Source: an uncultured Clostridia bacterium (GTDB lineage Bacteria > Bacillota > Clostridia > Oscillospirales > Ruminococcaceae). From it: a stretch of 46,868 bases of DNA. The position numbers and the translations under genes were made by a program. This document shows, piece by piece, positions 14,899 through 23,261 of the stretch. Within the stretch, counting starts at the first letter, position 1; the number at the start of each line of letters is the position of its first letter. The stretch spans positions 1 through 46,868 of the forward strand of contig CANPYR010000013.1 in the NCBI GenBank assembly GCA_947588805.1, written 5' to 3'. The notes under the pieces were generated by a model. The model saw only the letters and a program-made list of their open reading frames with translations, did not search any database and was not told the DNA's origin.

Positions 14899-14927
14899 CC
14901 CCCGCAGGCTTTTGCGACCTGCGGGGG
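14899..14927. terminator. Terminator after the AraC-type gene
   Basis: A perfect 10-bp stem, CCCCCGCAGG (14899-14908) with CCTGCGGGGG (14918-14927), followed by an AT-rich stretch. It separates the rightward regulator from leftward recG. 14928-15091 shows no clear feature. Confidence 0.65.
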
Positions 14928-15091
14928 GAATTATTTTGATCTTAACTCGGCTTCTGCGATTGATAAGATCCGCTTCGGCTTATCTTTAGCACTGTAATAT
15001 ATTGCATTTCTGAAGCAGCCGTTTTGCATACCGTTCCCGATATTCAGATATGTCTATGCCGCCTAAGTCGAATCCCTGACATTCCGGTATC

Positions 15092-17122
15092 TCAGCTCAT
15101 CTCCGCGCGGTCGGACTCATAAAGCTTATAAACTCTATTCCTCAGTATCTCGCATTCCGGGCCGTAGAGCCTGTCTTTAAGCTTTTCAGACGTCTCCTGC
15201 GCCTGCTTCACCAGCTCTTTATCGGCGGCGAGGTCCGCTATCTTCAGCGGCGGCAGGCCGTGCTGCGCCGAGCCGAAGAAATCTCCCGGTCCCCTTATCT
15301 CAAGATCCGCTTCGGATATCTCAAAACCGCTCGAGGTCGAGCTTAAAACCCTAAGCCGCTTTTTTGATTCCTCCGTCACGTTGTCGGTTATAAGTATACA
15401 AAACGACCGTCTCTGACCTCTTCCTACACGTCCGCGGAGCTGATGGAGCTGCGAGAGACCGAAGCGGTCGGCGTTCTCTACTATCATCACAGACGCGTTC
15501 GGAACGTCTACTCCGACTTCTACCACCGTCGTGCATACCAAAACGTCGAGCTCGTGATCCTTGAATTTCTTCATCACCTGCTCCTTCTTCGGAGACGCGA
15601 GTTTTCCGTGAAGAACTCCTATCCTGTAACCGCGAAATTCGCCGTTTTCAAGCTCCGCAGCGTAGTCGGCGACGTTTTTAAGATCCGACGTGCTCTCCTC
15701 TACCGCAGGGCATACCACATACGCCTGTCCCCCGTTATCAAGCTCTTTTCTTGCATACGCGTACGCTCTCTCACGGAGTTTTCCGGTCACGGCGTAGGTA
15801 TCAACCTTCTGTCTTCCCGCCGGAAGCTCGTCAAGAACCGATATGTCAAGCTCTCCGTATATCATCAGCGCAAGAGTTCTCGGGATAGGAGTCGCGGACA
15901 TCACAAGCTTATGCGGGTTATTCCCCTTACCGGACAGCTTCGCGCGCTGCTCTACTCCGAATCGGTGCTGCTCGTCGGTTATAACAAGCCCGAGACGGTT
16001 ATATTCTATCCCGTCCCGGAAAAGCGCGTGGGTGCCTACCAAAACGTCTATATCTCCCGAAGCCGCGGCTTCACAGATCTCCTGCTTACGCTTTTTTCCC
16101 GTGGAGCCGGTGAGCAGTCCCACCCTCACTCCGGACGGCTCAAGAAAGCTTTTAAGCGCTTCAAAGTGCTGAGAAGCAAGTATCTCGGTCGGGGCCATCA
16201 TCACGGCCTGAGCGGAATTTTTCACCGCAATATAGCAGCACGCCGCCGCAACCGCGGTTTTTCCCGATCCAACGTCGCCGAGTATCAGCCTGTTCATCGG
16301 CGAGCGCTGCTTCATGTCCTCCGCGCATTCCGAAATCGCGCGCTGCTGAGCGCCGGTAAGCTTAAACGGAAGCGCAGCGAGAAACGGCGCTATATCCGAA
16401 TTCTCAAAAGAATATGCAGTCGATCGCCGCGAATGCTCCCGGATCTCTATCATCCCGAGACGAAGTACCAAAAGCTCGTCGAACGCAAGCCTTCTTCTTG
16501 CCGGAGCGGCTTCCTCGCGCGTTTTCGGGAAATGCACAGCCTTGAGCGCGGCTGTTTCGGGCATGAGTTTGCATTCCTTTAAAACGTCCTCGGGGAGGAT
16601 CTCCGTCTCCTCGGGTGTTATCTCGGAAAGCGCGTTTTTAAGGCATACCCTGAGCACATTCTGGGAAAGCCCCGCTGTCAGCGGGTAGATAGGCTGGAGC
16701 TTATCGCCCGCGGACGACGAAAGAATGCGCGGCGAGGACATCTCCTTACGCGTAAGCGTTCCGGCGACTTTTCCGAAAAACACATAGCTTTTTCCGATCT
16801 CCAAGGACTCATAGAGAAACTTTGAGTTATATATTATCACCGTCATATCGTCCGCGCCGTCGGTTACGAGGACCTTGAAGATCGTCATCCCGCGCCTTAT
16901 CATCGCGGGGCGTTCTCTATATACGACCTCGGCTTCTATGGCGTTATACTCGTCCCAGACGGCTTCGGCTATTGAGACGGTATTTGAGAAATCGGTATAA
17001 TCGCGCGGGAGGTGATAGATAAGATCTCGCACGCTTTTTATTCCGAGCTTACCGAACAATTCCGAGCGTTTCGGGCCTACGCCCTTTAGGTATTTAACGT
17101 CGCGGTCAAGAAGAGCCGGCAT
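15092..17122 (-). CDS. recG: ATP-dependent DNA helicase RecG
   Basis: A 676-residue branch-migration helicase that remodels stalled forks and Holliday junctions. The N-terminus has a wedge/OB domain (KYLKGVGPKRSELFGKLGI helix-hairpin-helix, RDLIYHLPRDYTDFS). Walker A is LGDVGSGKTAVA, the DExH-type motif is ITDEQHRFGVEQR, motif III is MSATPIPRTLAL, and later motifs include VCTTVVEVGVDVPNA and QLHQLRGRVGRG. Length is typical. GAGGAG precedes the ATG. A repeat cluster lies upstream of its start, so any promoter there must coexist with the repeats. Confidence 0.98.
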   Translation of the reverse strand: MPALLDRDVKYLKGVGPKRSELFGKLGIKSVRDLIYHLPRDYTDFSNTVSIAEAVWDEYNAIEAEVVYRERPAMIRRGMTIFKVLVTDGADDMTVIIYNSKFLYESLEIGKSYVFFGKVAGTLTRKEMSSPRILSSSAGDKLQPIYPLTAGLSQNVLRVCLKNALSEITPEETEILPEDVLKECKLMPETAALKAVHFPKTREEAAPARRRLAFDELLVLRLGMIEIREHSRRSTAYSFENSDIAPFLAALPFKLTGAQQRAISECAEDMKQRSPMNRLILGDVGSGKTAVAAACCYIAVKNSAQAVMMAPTEILASQHFEALKSFLEPSGVRVGLLTGSTGKKRKQEICEAAASGDIDVLVGTHALFRDGIEYNRLGLVITDEQHRFGVEQRAKLSGKGNNPHKLVMSATPIPRTLALMIYGELDISVLDELPAGRQKVDTYAVTGKLRERAYAYARKELDNGGQAYVVCPAVEESTSDLKNVADYAAELENGEFRGYRIGVLHGKLASPKKEQVMKKFKDHELDVLVCTTVVEVGVDVPNASVMIVENADRFGLSQLHQLRGRVGRGQRRSFCILITDNVTEESKKRLRVLSSTSSGFEISEADLEIRGPGDFFGSAQHGLPPLKIADLAADKELVKQAQETSEKLKDRLYGPECEILRNRVYKLYESDRAEMS

Positions 17123-17187
17123 TTTGTAGGTTCTCCTCTCTGATGGGATTAGGATTTTTTAAGGGATTTGCGGGGCGGGGAAAATGG

Positions 17188-17336
17188 AAGCAAAAAGGTT
17201 TCGCCGGCCTTTCCTCAAAAGGCCGCAGGGGTCCAGGGGAGACGCCGCAGGCTGTCTCCCCTTTTGACAGCGAATGCTGTCAAAACCTGACCAGCCGGGG
17301 GGTACGATAAAAGTAGAAATCATGGGCAGAAACCCG
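17188..17336 (+). repeat. Repeat B, short form (B1)
   Basis: Starts at AAAAAGGTTTCGCCGGCC. Hairpins seen: GGCCTTT/AAAGGCC-like, GGGGAGAC/GTCTCCCC and TTTTGACAGC/GCTGTCAAAA with loop GAAT. It lacks the middle two hairpins and the tandem 23-base unit present in B2 and B3. It runs directly into repeat A2. Confidence 0.75.
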
Positions 17337-17422
17337 GGCGGCGGCGAGATTCGCGGGAGAGGGTGGGAGGGTGGGCGCAGTCGGTAGTGCTTCTGCAGTA
17401 AAGTAGCGAATCTCGCCGCCGC
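17337..17422 (+). repeat. Repeat A, short form (A2)
   Basis: Bounded by GGCGGCGGCGAGATTCGC and GCGAATCTCGCCGCCGC, with GTGGGCGCAGTCGGTAGTGC inside. It lacks all inner stems of the longer forms. Confidence 0.75.
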
Positions 17423-17429
17423 GAACCTG

Positions 17430-17512
17430 CGCCATCATTCAAGTTAGCGAAGCGGCAGAAACCCCGATATCATCAGTCGAGCCTTCATTTCAGAATGAAA
17501 TGAAGCTCAATC
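17430..17512 (+). repeat. Repeat D (D1)
   Basis: Contains GCAGAAACCCCGATATCATC followed by the hairpin TTCATTTC / GAAATGAA inside GAGC...GCTC. Two more copies lie at 17606 and 30685, always after a short repeat A. Confidence 0.6.
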
Positions 17513-17517
17513 AACAG

Positions 17518-17600
17518 CGGCGCGAGAGAGCGGAGAAGGGCGGGAGGGTGGGCGCAGTCGGTAGTGCTTCTGCAAGAAAGTAGCGAATCTCGCCGCCGCT
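17518..17600 (+). repeat. Repeat A, short form (A3)
   Basis: Same core as A2 (GGCGCAGTCGGTAGTGCTTC, then GCGAATCTCGCCGCCGC) with a diverged left arm, so the outer stem is weaker. Confidence 0.6.
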
Positions 17601-17605
17601 AATCC

Positions 17606-17700
17606 GCGCCCTTATGCAACGTTAGCGTAGTAGCAGAAACCCCGATATCATCGATCAGAGCCTTCATTTCAGAATGAAATGAAGCTCAGAAGCCACGCGG
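17606..17700 (+). repeat. Repeat D (D2)
   Basis: Nearly identical to D3 at 30685-30780, including the flanking AGAAGCCACGCGG. With A3 it forms a ~165-base block duplicated as A7-D3. The 17123-17741 gap therefore consists almost wholly of repeats. Confidence 0.65.
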
Positions 17701-17741
17701 CCTTCTCCACCCCCGAATTCCCCCGCAGTCCGCTCCTCCGT

Positions 17742-19484
17742 CTATCTGACCTCTGACGTCTGTCTGTCTGACCTCTGTCCCAGTTCTTCCTCTTCAAGCA
17801 CCCTGTACGCGACCTTCCCTACAAGCGTTGTCGGCAGGCTGTCGCGGAACTCTATATCATACGGCATCGCGTACTTTGCTATATTCTTCCTGCAGTAAGC
17901 AAAGATCTTCTCTTTCGTCTCGTCGCTCTTCTCATAACCCTCCCTGAGCATTACAAACGCTTTGATCTTCTGTATCTTATACGGATCCGGAACCCCTATC
18001 ACGCAGGACATCTGCACCGCTTCGTAAGCGTCGAGCACGTTTTCAAGCTGAGAGGGATATACGTTATACCCCGAAGTAATTATCATCCTCTTTATCCTCT
18101 GACGGAAATATATAAACCCGTCCTCGTCCATTATCCCGAGGTCTCCCGTGTGAAGCCAGGTCCTTCCGTCGCTGTGTATCTTCAATGTGTTCGCGGTCTC
18201 TTCGGGATTGTCAAGATATCCTATCATCACCGTGGGACCGGATATGCATATCTCCCCTTCCTCTCCGTAAGGAACCTCTTCTAACGTCCCCACCTTGACT
18301 ATCTTATAATACATATCCGCAAACGGCTGGCCTATAGAGCCCTCTTTATAAAGATGAAGCGGAGTAAGACAGGAAGCCGTCACGCATTCCGTAGTGCCGT
18401 ATCCCTCCCTCACGGTCACTTTCGCGCCGTGATCCGCAAGGAATTTGTCAAAACGCTTTTTAAGCTCCGCGGGAAGCGTATCGCCGCCCGAAAATACTCC
18501 CTTTAAGCAGCTCAGATCCGCGTTCTTCATCTCGGGCTGGCGCAAAAGAGCTTCGTATAACGTCGGCACTCCCGCTATGAAATTGCAGCGAGTTTTAAGT
18601 ATATCATGCGCATAAGTCTTCGGAGTAAAGCGCGGTACCAAGACGCACCGCCCGCAGTTCGACAGGAACGTATGGATTGATACCCCGAGCCCGAAGCCGT
18701 GGAAGATCGGCATAACGGCCAAAATCTTATCGTCCTTGTCGTATATCGGGTTCGCGGAGATGACCTGAGCCGAAAGCGCGTTAAGATTAAGGTTTGAAAG
18801 AAGTATCCCCTTAGTCGTTCCGGTAGTGCCGCCGCTGTATAAAATTACCGCCGGATCGTTTTTGTCCTTTCGGCATACATACTCCCCGTTATATTTTTCT
18901 CCCCTCGCCATGAACCTCTTCCAGGTTATATATTCCCCCTTGTCCTCCCCCGGAAGCTTCGGCAGCTTTTTCCCCTCGGTCAAACTGTATCCTATCTTAA
19001 GAAGCGGCTTTAGCTCATCCTTTACCGCCGCTATCACAAGCGTTTTCAACGTAGGGACGTTCTTTCTTATCGCTTCAAATTTCGGATAAAACTGATCGAG
19101 AGTAAGCGCGCAGACCGAGTGGGAGAAGTTGAGATAAAACTGTATCTCGTTCTCGCTCGAAAGCGGGTGCACCATATTCGATATCCCGCCCATCAGATTT
19201 ATCGCGTAAAACATCACGACCGCCTGAGGGCAGTTCGGCATGCACACCGTGACCCTGTCCCCGGGCTTTACCCCCGCCGCCCTGAGCGCCTTGGCGCAGG
19301 TGTGAACGTCGGTCCTGAATTTTTTGTATGTCGTTTGCTTCCCCATAAAATCGTAAGCGATATGATCCGGCCGCGAGTCCGCAGCCTGCTGGACCATCTC
19401 CCACATCGTCCCGTCAAAATATTTAAGAGTCTTAGGCACGTCCCCGTAGTTATCGAGCCACGGAGCCTTGGTTTGAGTATACAT
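17742..19484 (-). CDS. AMP-forming acyl-CoA synthetase-like ligase (ANL family)
   Basis: A 580-residue adenylate-forming enzyme that would activate a carboxylic acid (probably fatty acid) as acyl-AMP then acyl-CoA. The P-loop-like motif YSGGTTGTTKG, the VREGYGTTECV A5 motif, WLHTGDLG and KRMIITSGYNVYPSQLE are visible, and the C-terminal catalytic Lys is in TLVGKVAYR. GAGGGA precedes the ATG. The last residues (GQRSDRQTSEVR) come from AGGTCAGA-type repeats and are not part of the normal fold. Substrate is unknown. Confidence 0.92.
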   Translation of the reverse strand: MYTQTKAPWLDNYGDVPKTLKYFDGTMWEMVQQAADSRPDHIAYDFMGKQTTYKKFRTDVHTCAKALRAAGVKPGDRVTVCMPNCPQAVVMFYAINLMGGISNMVHPLSSENEIQFYLNFSHSVCALTLDQFYPKFEAIRKNVPTLKTLVIAAVKDELKPLLKIGYSLTEGKKLPKLPGEDKGEYITWKRFMARGEKYNGEYVCRKDKNDPAVILYSGGTTGTTKGILLSNLNLNALSAQVISANPIYDKDDKILAVMPIFHGFGLGVSIHTFLSNCGRCVLVPRFTPKTYAHDILKTRCNFIAGVPTLYEALLRQPEMKNADLSCLKGVFSGGDTLPAELKKRFDKFLADHGAKVTVREGYGTTECVTASCLTPLHLYKEGSIGQPFADMYYKIVKVGTLEEVPYGEEGEICISGPTVMIGYLDNPEETANTLKIHSDGRTWLHTGDLGIMDEDGFIYFRQRIKRMIITSGYNVYPSQLENVLDAYEAVQMSCVIGVPDPYKIQKIKAFVMLREGYEKSDETKEKIFAYCRKNIAKYAMPYDIEFRDSLPTTLVGKVAYRVLEEEELGQRSDRQTSEVR

Positions 19485-19603
19485 AATATTCCCTCGGCTT
19501 TCTATTAAGGTAATGCGTTAAAGCGGGCAATCAAAAAAGCGACAGCCCGTACCCTAACAGTATAATCCAAACCGCCGAAAAAGTCAAGCGCCGACCGTCA
19601 AGA

Positions 19604-19735
19604 GATGTGGCCAAGGCGGCCACATCAAGAATACAGAAATCAGAAGTCAGATGTCAGAACTTCAAGGCGTCGCCTATGGCGACGATTTTAAAAATAATGA
19701 ATAATGCGGGCGATTTAGACACTCCCCCGTCAAGA
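19604..19735 (+). repeat. Repeat C (C1)
   Basis: Hairpin GATGTGGCC/GGCCACATC (19604-19612, 19618-19626), then AGAAGTCAGATGTCAGAAC, hairpin CGTCGCC/GGCGACG (19668-19674, 19678-19684), and ATTTTAAAAATAATGAATAA. Inverted copies lie at 22213-22331 and 25726-25850. The rest of the 500-base gap holds a second AGGTCAGAAATCAGAG motif and a 7-base tandem ATCTTCT run near 19846-19866; no gene seen. Confidence 0.7.
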
Positions 19736-19984
19736 AGGCGGAGGTCAGAAATCAGAGAGCGCAATTTAAAGAAGCACTGCGACGAATATTCTGAATGCTC
19801 TGAATATAAGGAATGTGCGCGCCGTGGAGAAGGGCGCATGTTCTATCTTCTATCTTCTATCTTCTAACTCTCTAATCCTCTAAAATCGCGCCACGGGCCG
19901 GAGCTGAAGCTACGTCAACGATGTTGATTTGAAACTACGGCATTTTTCGGTTCCGAAAATACAGAAAATTTACATGCTTATAAT

Positions 19985-20704
19985 CTATATTAAATATTCC
20001 GAAAAGCTAATCTTTTTAACTCTGAAAAAGTCCTCCGACAGGCTGTCAAAAAATTTGTCCTCCGCCGGGACGTCCGCCCACGTTATCGGCTTTGTTTTCA
20101 GCAAATGCAGGGAGCTGTTCGGGGCGTACCAAATCTTTTCCTCGCCGTTCCGAGCGCAGAACACGGATATATACTGCTGCTCCCCGTCGGTATAGCCGTA
20201 AAAGCTTACGTCTATACTTCCGTACGTCCTTTCATATTCGTAGTCTCCTATGCATCCGGAAAAATACCCGCCTAAGTCCTCCACGGTCGAGCTGTAAATC
20301 GCATACGCTTCATCGCCTTGAGAATATAGGCAAGACATAACTACGTCCGCTTCTTTTAAATCGGAATTCTCGCTTCCGGGCTTCGGGACTATATCGATAT
20401 AGTATCCCGCTATCTCGGCCTGACCATCGGGGACGTATACGTACAAACCGTCCGAAACAATCCTGTCCGCGGCGTACGTTACATAACCGTCCTTATCATC
20501 TTCAATACCCGAATTAAAATCTTTCATCAGCTCCTCGGGAGTTTCGCCGTAAAAATTCAGACGAAGATATATTTCCGGCTGCTCCGGCTCTTCGGCATTT
20601 TCGGAGGTCAGCCCCGGATGGTTCGGGGATTCGCCACAGCAGGCAAAATTCACCGAGATAAGAATAATAAGCAGTAGGGTTAATAATCTGTTTGTGTGTG
20701 TCAT
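19985..20704 (-). CDS. Lipoprotein downstream of the chromosomal sigma/anti-sigma pair
   Basis: A 239-residue protein with a lipoprotein signal (hydrophobic TLLLIILISVNFA, then Cys22). The mature part is acidic and mixed alpha/beta, with YLRLNFYGETPEELMKDFNS, VYVPDGQAEIAGYY and SIDVSFYGYTDG. I do not recognise a family. AAAGGAGCC precedes the ATG. It follows the anti-sigma gene by 89 bases on the same strand and is probably the third gene of that operon, in the place held by a small secreted protein in the mobile-region copy. Confidence 0.8.
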   Translation of the reverse strand: MTHTNRLLTLLLIILISVNFACCGESPNHPGLTSENAEEPEQPEIYLRLNFYGETPEELMKDFNSGIEDDKDGYVTYAADRIVSDGLYVYVPDGQAEIAGYYIDIVPKPGSENSDLKEADVVMSCLYSQGDEAYAIYSSTVEDLGGYFSGCIGDYEYERTYGSIDVSFYGYTDGEQQYISVFCARNGEEKIWYAPNSSLHLLKTKPITWADVPAEDKFFDSLSEDFFRVKKISFSEYLI

Positions 20705-20793
20705 AATAGGCTCCTTTAGGGACGGAATGATAATTTTTATCCCCTTACATAAATTATAACGCTTGATTTTTAAAAAACACTACCTGCGATTCC

Positions 20794-21504
20794 CTATTCT
20801 CTAACGCTTTCGGCGATTTTAACAAGCTCGTCCCTATCAAATTGTGCAGTAATATCATAAATATATTCGCCGCTGTACCAAATTACAGAGCTCCGGTCTC
20901 CGGTCTCTTCGGCTTCATATATAAAATAAGTCTTACCGTTTCGCTCAACTTCTTTACATTCATGCCGCTCGTTATCTATAGAAACAGAACTAAGAGCCGC
21001 TATACCGTATTTAAATATCGCGATTTCTTCATCCTCGTTTTTATATGTAAGAGTCGCCATGCTGCCGCCGTATATTACCGAGTATAACTCATACCCATCC
21101 GGCATATAACCGGGTCTGATATTATCCTTAAACGCTTCCTTGGGCGCTTCGCCGCGATATGAATAGCTGTCGTGATCCGAAAATACGTTTCTTATCACAT
21201 CTCCCACCGCCGCATATACCTTCGGCTGAGTTAAAAGCGCTGCAAACGCTATCCCAAGGATCGCCGCCGCTGTCGCAACGGATTTGTATACGGCTGCGGG
21301 GACTTTTTCAAGCGATGATTTGACTGCGAATTTTCGTCTGATTCTTCTCACGTTCTTTTCAAACTCAGAAGAGAATTCGTGCAAAATACCGTCCGAAGCG
21401 TCAAAAGCTTCAAGCTCCGCAAGCTCTGCCCTCCGATTTTCCTTCAAAATCTCGCTCAGAAGCGAATCCCACAAGCGCTCATTTACCTGCTCACTCAATC
21501 TCAT
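20794..21504 (-). CDS. Membrane-anchored anti-sigma-like protein (DUF4367-type), chromosomal copy
   Basis: A 236-residue paralogue of the 2544-3236 product. It shares the NERLWDSLLSEIL start, the transmembrane helix ending ALLTQPKVYAAVGDVI, YMPDGYELY, SVSIDNERHECKEV and the final DELVKIAESV. The first 14 bases overlap the sigma gene. The external domain may sense an envelope signal and control release of the sigma factor. No zinc-binding anti-sigma motif is seen. Confidence 0.82.
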   Translation of the reverse strand: MRLSEQVNERLWDSLLSEILKENRRAELAELEAFDASDGILHEFSSEFEKNVRRIRRKFAVKSSLEKVPAAVYKSVATAAAILGIAFAALLTQPKVYAAVGDVIRNVFSDHDSYSYRGEAPKEAFKDNIRPGYMPDGYELYSVIYGGSMATLTYKNEDEEIAIFKYGIAALSSVSIDNERHECKEVERNGKTYFIYEAEETGDRSSVIWYSGEYIYDITAQFDRDELVKIAESVRE

Positions 21505-22045
21505 ATCCGTTCTCCTTCAATTTCTTTTTAAGAATAAGTCTCGCCCGATAAAGCCGCATTTCTGCAGCTTTGGAGGATATGCCCAGAAGCTCCGATATCT
21601 CCGCGTTGGAATACCCGTAAAGATACTTAAGCATTAAAACGTCGCTGTAAATTTTATCAATTTCATTTATCATCTCAACGATGTTTTCTACCCCTCCGAG
21701 CAGCGCTTCAGTTATGTCGGGAAGATTAACCGAAGCTGCTTCCTCCCGCTCGCTGTCAAGAGGAACCGTGCTACCCGGCTTTTCCCTGCGAAGACAGTCA
21801 TAGGAAGCGTTTCGGACTATAATAACAATAAGGTGCGCGGTTTCTTTGCATACCGGGCGCGGGAATTTTGACAGGTTTTTTAATATTTTCAGGAAGCTGT
21901 CCTGAACTATCTCTTCGGCAAGCGAAGGGTTGTTTACGTTTTTCATCGCCGCGCGGAACATCATGTCTTTATAGGCGTGATAGATCCGTTCAAATTTCTC
22001 CCTGTCGCTCGGTTCGGAGAGCACGGTGAGATATGTGGAAAGCAT
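21491..22045 (-). CDS. ECF-type RNA polymerase sigma factor, chromosomal copy
   Basis: A 184-residue sigma factor similar along its full length to the 2009-2557 product: MLSTYLTVLSEPSDREKFER, AEEIVQDSFLKILKNLSKF in region 2, LKYLYGYSNAEISELLGISS and MRLYRARLILKKKL in region 4. The ATG at 22045 is chosen over an in-frame ATG 29 codons upstream because GAAAGGAGC lies just before it and because the paralogue starts at the same residue. It is the first gene of a three-gene operon with a promoter at 22077-22105. Confidence 0.94.
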   Translation of the reverse strand: MLSTYLTVLSEPSDREKFERIYHAYKDMMFRAAMKNVNNPSLAEEIVQDSFLKILKNLSKFPRPVCKETAHLIVIIVRNASYDCLRREKPGSTVPLDSEREEAASVNLPDITEALLGGVENIVEMINEIDKIYSDVLMLKYLYGYSNAEISELLGISSKAAEMRLYRARLILKKKLKENGYEIE

Positions 22046-22076
22046 AGGTTTTGCTCCTTTCAAGGGGGATGGGGAT

Positions 22077-22105
22077 ATTATACAATGGAAAGATCGGGAA
22101 TTCAA
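22077..22105 (-). promoter_or_regulatory. Promoter of the chromosomal sigma operon
   Basis: On the minus strand, TTGAAT (22105-22100), a 17-base spacer and TATAAT (22082-22077), 31 bases before the start codon. Confidence 0.65.
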
Positions 22106-22212
22106 GTGGAATATTAAAAAACGCAGCCCCATTAAGAAGACAGAGGTCAGAAATCAGATTACAGATTTTAAAAAATGGAAATACTATGTGCGAAACGTGC
22201 TCACTCGGGGAG

Positions 22213-22331
22213 TGTACAAATCGCCCTCATTATCCTCACTAATTAAATCTGTCACCAACGGTGACACCTTGAAATTCTGACAATCTGACTTCTGACTTCT
22301 GTCCTCTTGATGTGGTCGTTTTGACCACATC
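22213..22331 (-). repeat. Repeat C (C2), inverted
   Basis: Carries the hairpins TGTCACC/GGTGACA (22250-22256, 22260-22266) and GATGTGGTC/GACCACATC (22309-22317, 22323-22331). Relative to C1 both stems change on both sides (CGTCGCC to TGTCACC; GGCC to GGTC/GACC), so pairing is kept. A separate AGAGGTCAGAAATCAGATT motif lies at about 22141. Confidence 0.7.
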
Positions 22332-22347
22332 TGCTCCCCCGCACCCC

Positions 22348-22376
22348 TTGCATTCCCCAGATTTTTCTGCTATAAT
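22348..22376 (+). promoter_or_regulatory. Promoter of nth
   Basis: TTGCAT (22348-22353), a 17-base spacer and TATAAT (22371-22376), 36 bases before the ATG. Confidence 0.6.
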
Positions 22377-22412
22377 ATAAAAAAATACAAAACCCTGTCG
22401 CAGGAGGACATT

Positions 22413-23240
22413 ATGCAAAAAGCAAAAGCCGACGTCATGACGAAAAATCGGAGAAAAATAAATTCATCGCCCGAAGATGAGTCTGGGGCCGTCAAAAAAG
22501 CTCGGGATTGCCGCGCCGCTGATCCCGCGTCCAAAGCCGCGTCTCCATCTCCATCCTCAAAATCTTTACATCCCGCCGACATTTCATACATAAAATCCCG
22601 CGCGGAGAAAATCGTCGACGCGCTCGAGAAAGTCTACCCGGACGCGCAGTGCTCGCTCGTGTACGAAAAGCCCTACGAGCTTCTGATCTCGGTCCGGCTG
22701 TCCGCGCAGTGCACCGACGCGCGCGTGAATATCGTCACAAAAGAGCTTTTCCAAAAATATCCCACGCTTGAAAGCTTCGCAAACGCCCGGCTCGCCGACG
22801 TTGAAGAGATCGTGCGGCCCTGCGGACTTTATCACACCAAAGCAAAATCGATAATCGAGCTTTCGCAGAAGCTTCTTTCGGATTTCGGCGGCAGGGTTCC
22901 GGACAAGATGGAGGAGCTTCTGTCGCTTCCGGGGGTGGGCCGAAAGACTGCGAATCTGATTTTGGGGGATGTGTATAAGCAGCCCGCCGTGGTCACGGAT
23001 ACGCACTGCATAAGGATCTGCAGGCGTTTGGGGCTTTCGGAGGGGGATGATCCCGCGAAGGTCGAGACTCAGCTGCGAGAGGTTCTGCCGATGGAGCGCG
23101 CGAGCGATTTTTGTCATCGTCTCGTGCAGTTCGGTCGGGATACCTGCACGGCAAGAAAGCCGAAGTGCGCCGCCTGCCCTCTAAGCGAGTGGTGCGAAGG
23201 GGAGCCCGCTTCATCAAACGGTTCACCCCTAACCTTTTAA
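22413..23240 (+). CDS. nth: Endonuclease III (DNA glycosylase/AP lyase)
   Basis: A 275-residue base-excision repair enzyme for oxidised pyrimidines. The helix-hairpin-helix LPGVGRKTANLIL carries the catalytic Lys, VVTDTHCIR the catalytic Asp, and the C-terminal 4Fe-4S loop is complete: Cys-x6-Cys-x2-Cys-x5-Cys in CTARKPKCAACPLSEWC. AGGAGG precedes the ATG. It is longer than typical (~210) because of an N-terminal ~55-residue Lys/Ser/Ala-rich extension of low complexity, with no recognised domain. The rsuA-like gene follows after 21 bases. Confidence 0.96.
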   Translation: MQKAKADVMTKNRRKINSSPEDESGAVKKARDCRAADPASKAASPSPSSKSLHPADISYIKSRAEKIVDALEKVYPDAQCSLVYEKPYELLISVRLSAQCTDARVNIVTKELFQKYPTLESFANARLADVEEIVRPCGLYHTKAKSIIELSQKLLSDFGGRVPDKMEELLSLPGVGRKTANLILGDVYKQPAVVTDTHCIRICRRLGLSEGDDPAKVETQLREVLPMERASDFCHRLVQFGRDTCTARKPKCAACPLSEWCEGEPASSNGSPLTF

Positions 23241-23261
23241 CCTCTCTTTCGGTGTTTGCCT

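Noticed and set aside
14940-15091. Short protein-like frame downstream of recG on the minus strand
   Set aside because: A ~28-codon stretch reads plausibly but has no start, ribosome site or recognised similarity; too little to call.
15443-16582. 379-codon open frame antisense to recG
   Set aside because: It lies wholly inside recG, whose helicase motifs are complete. The antisense translation is Arg/His/Leu-rich without domains, typical of codon-bias shadow.
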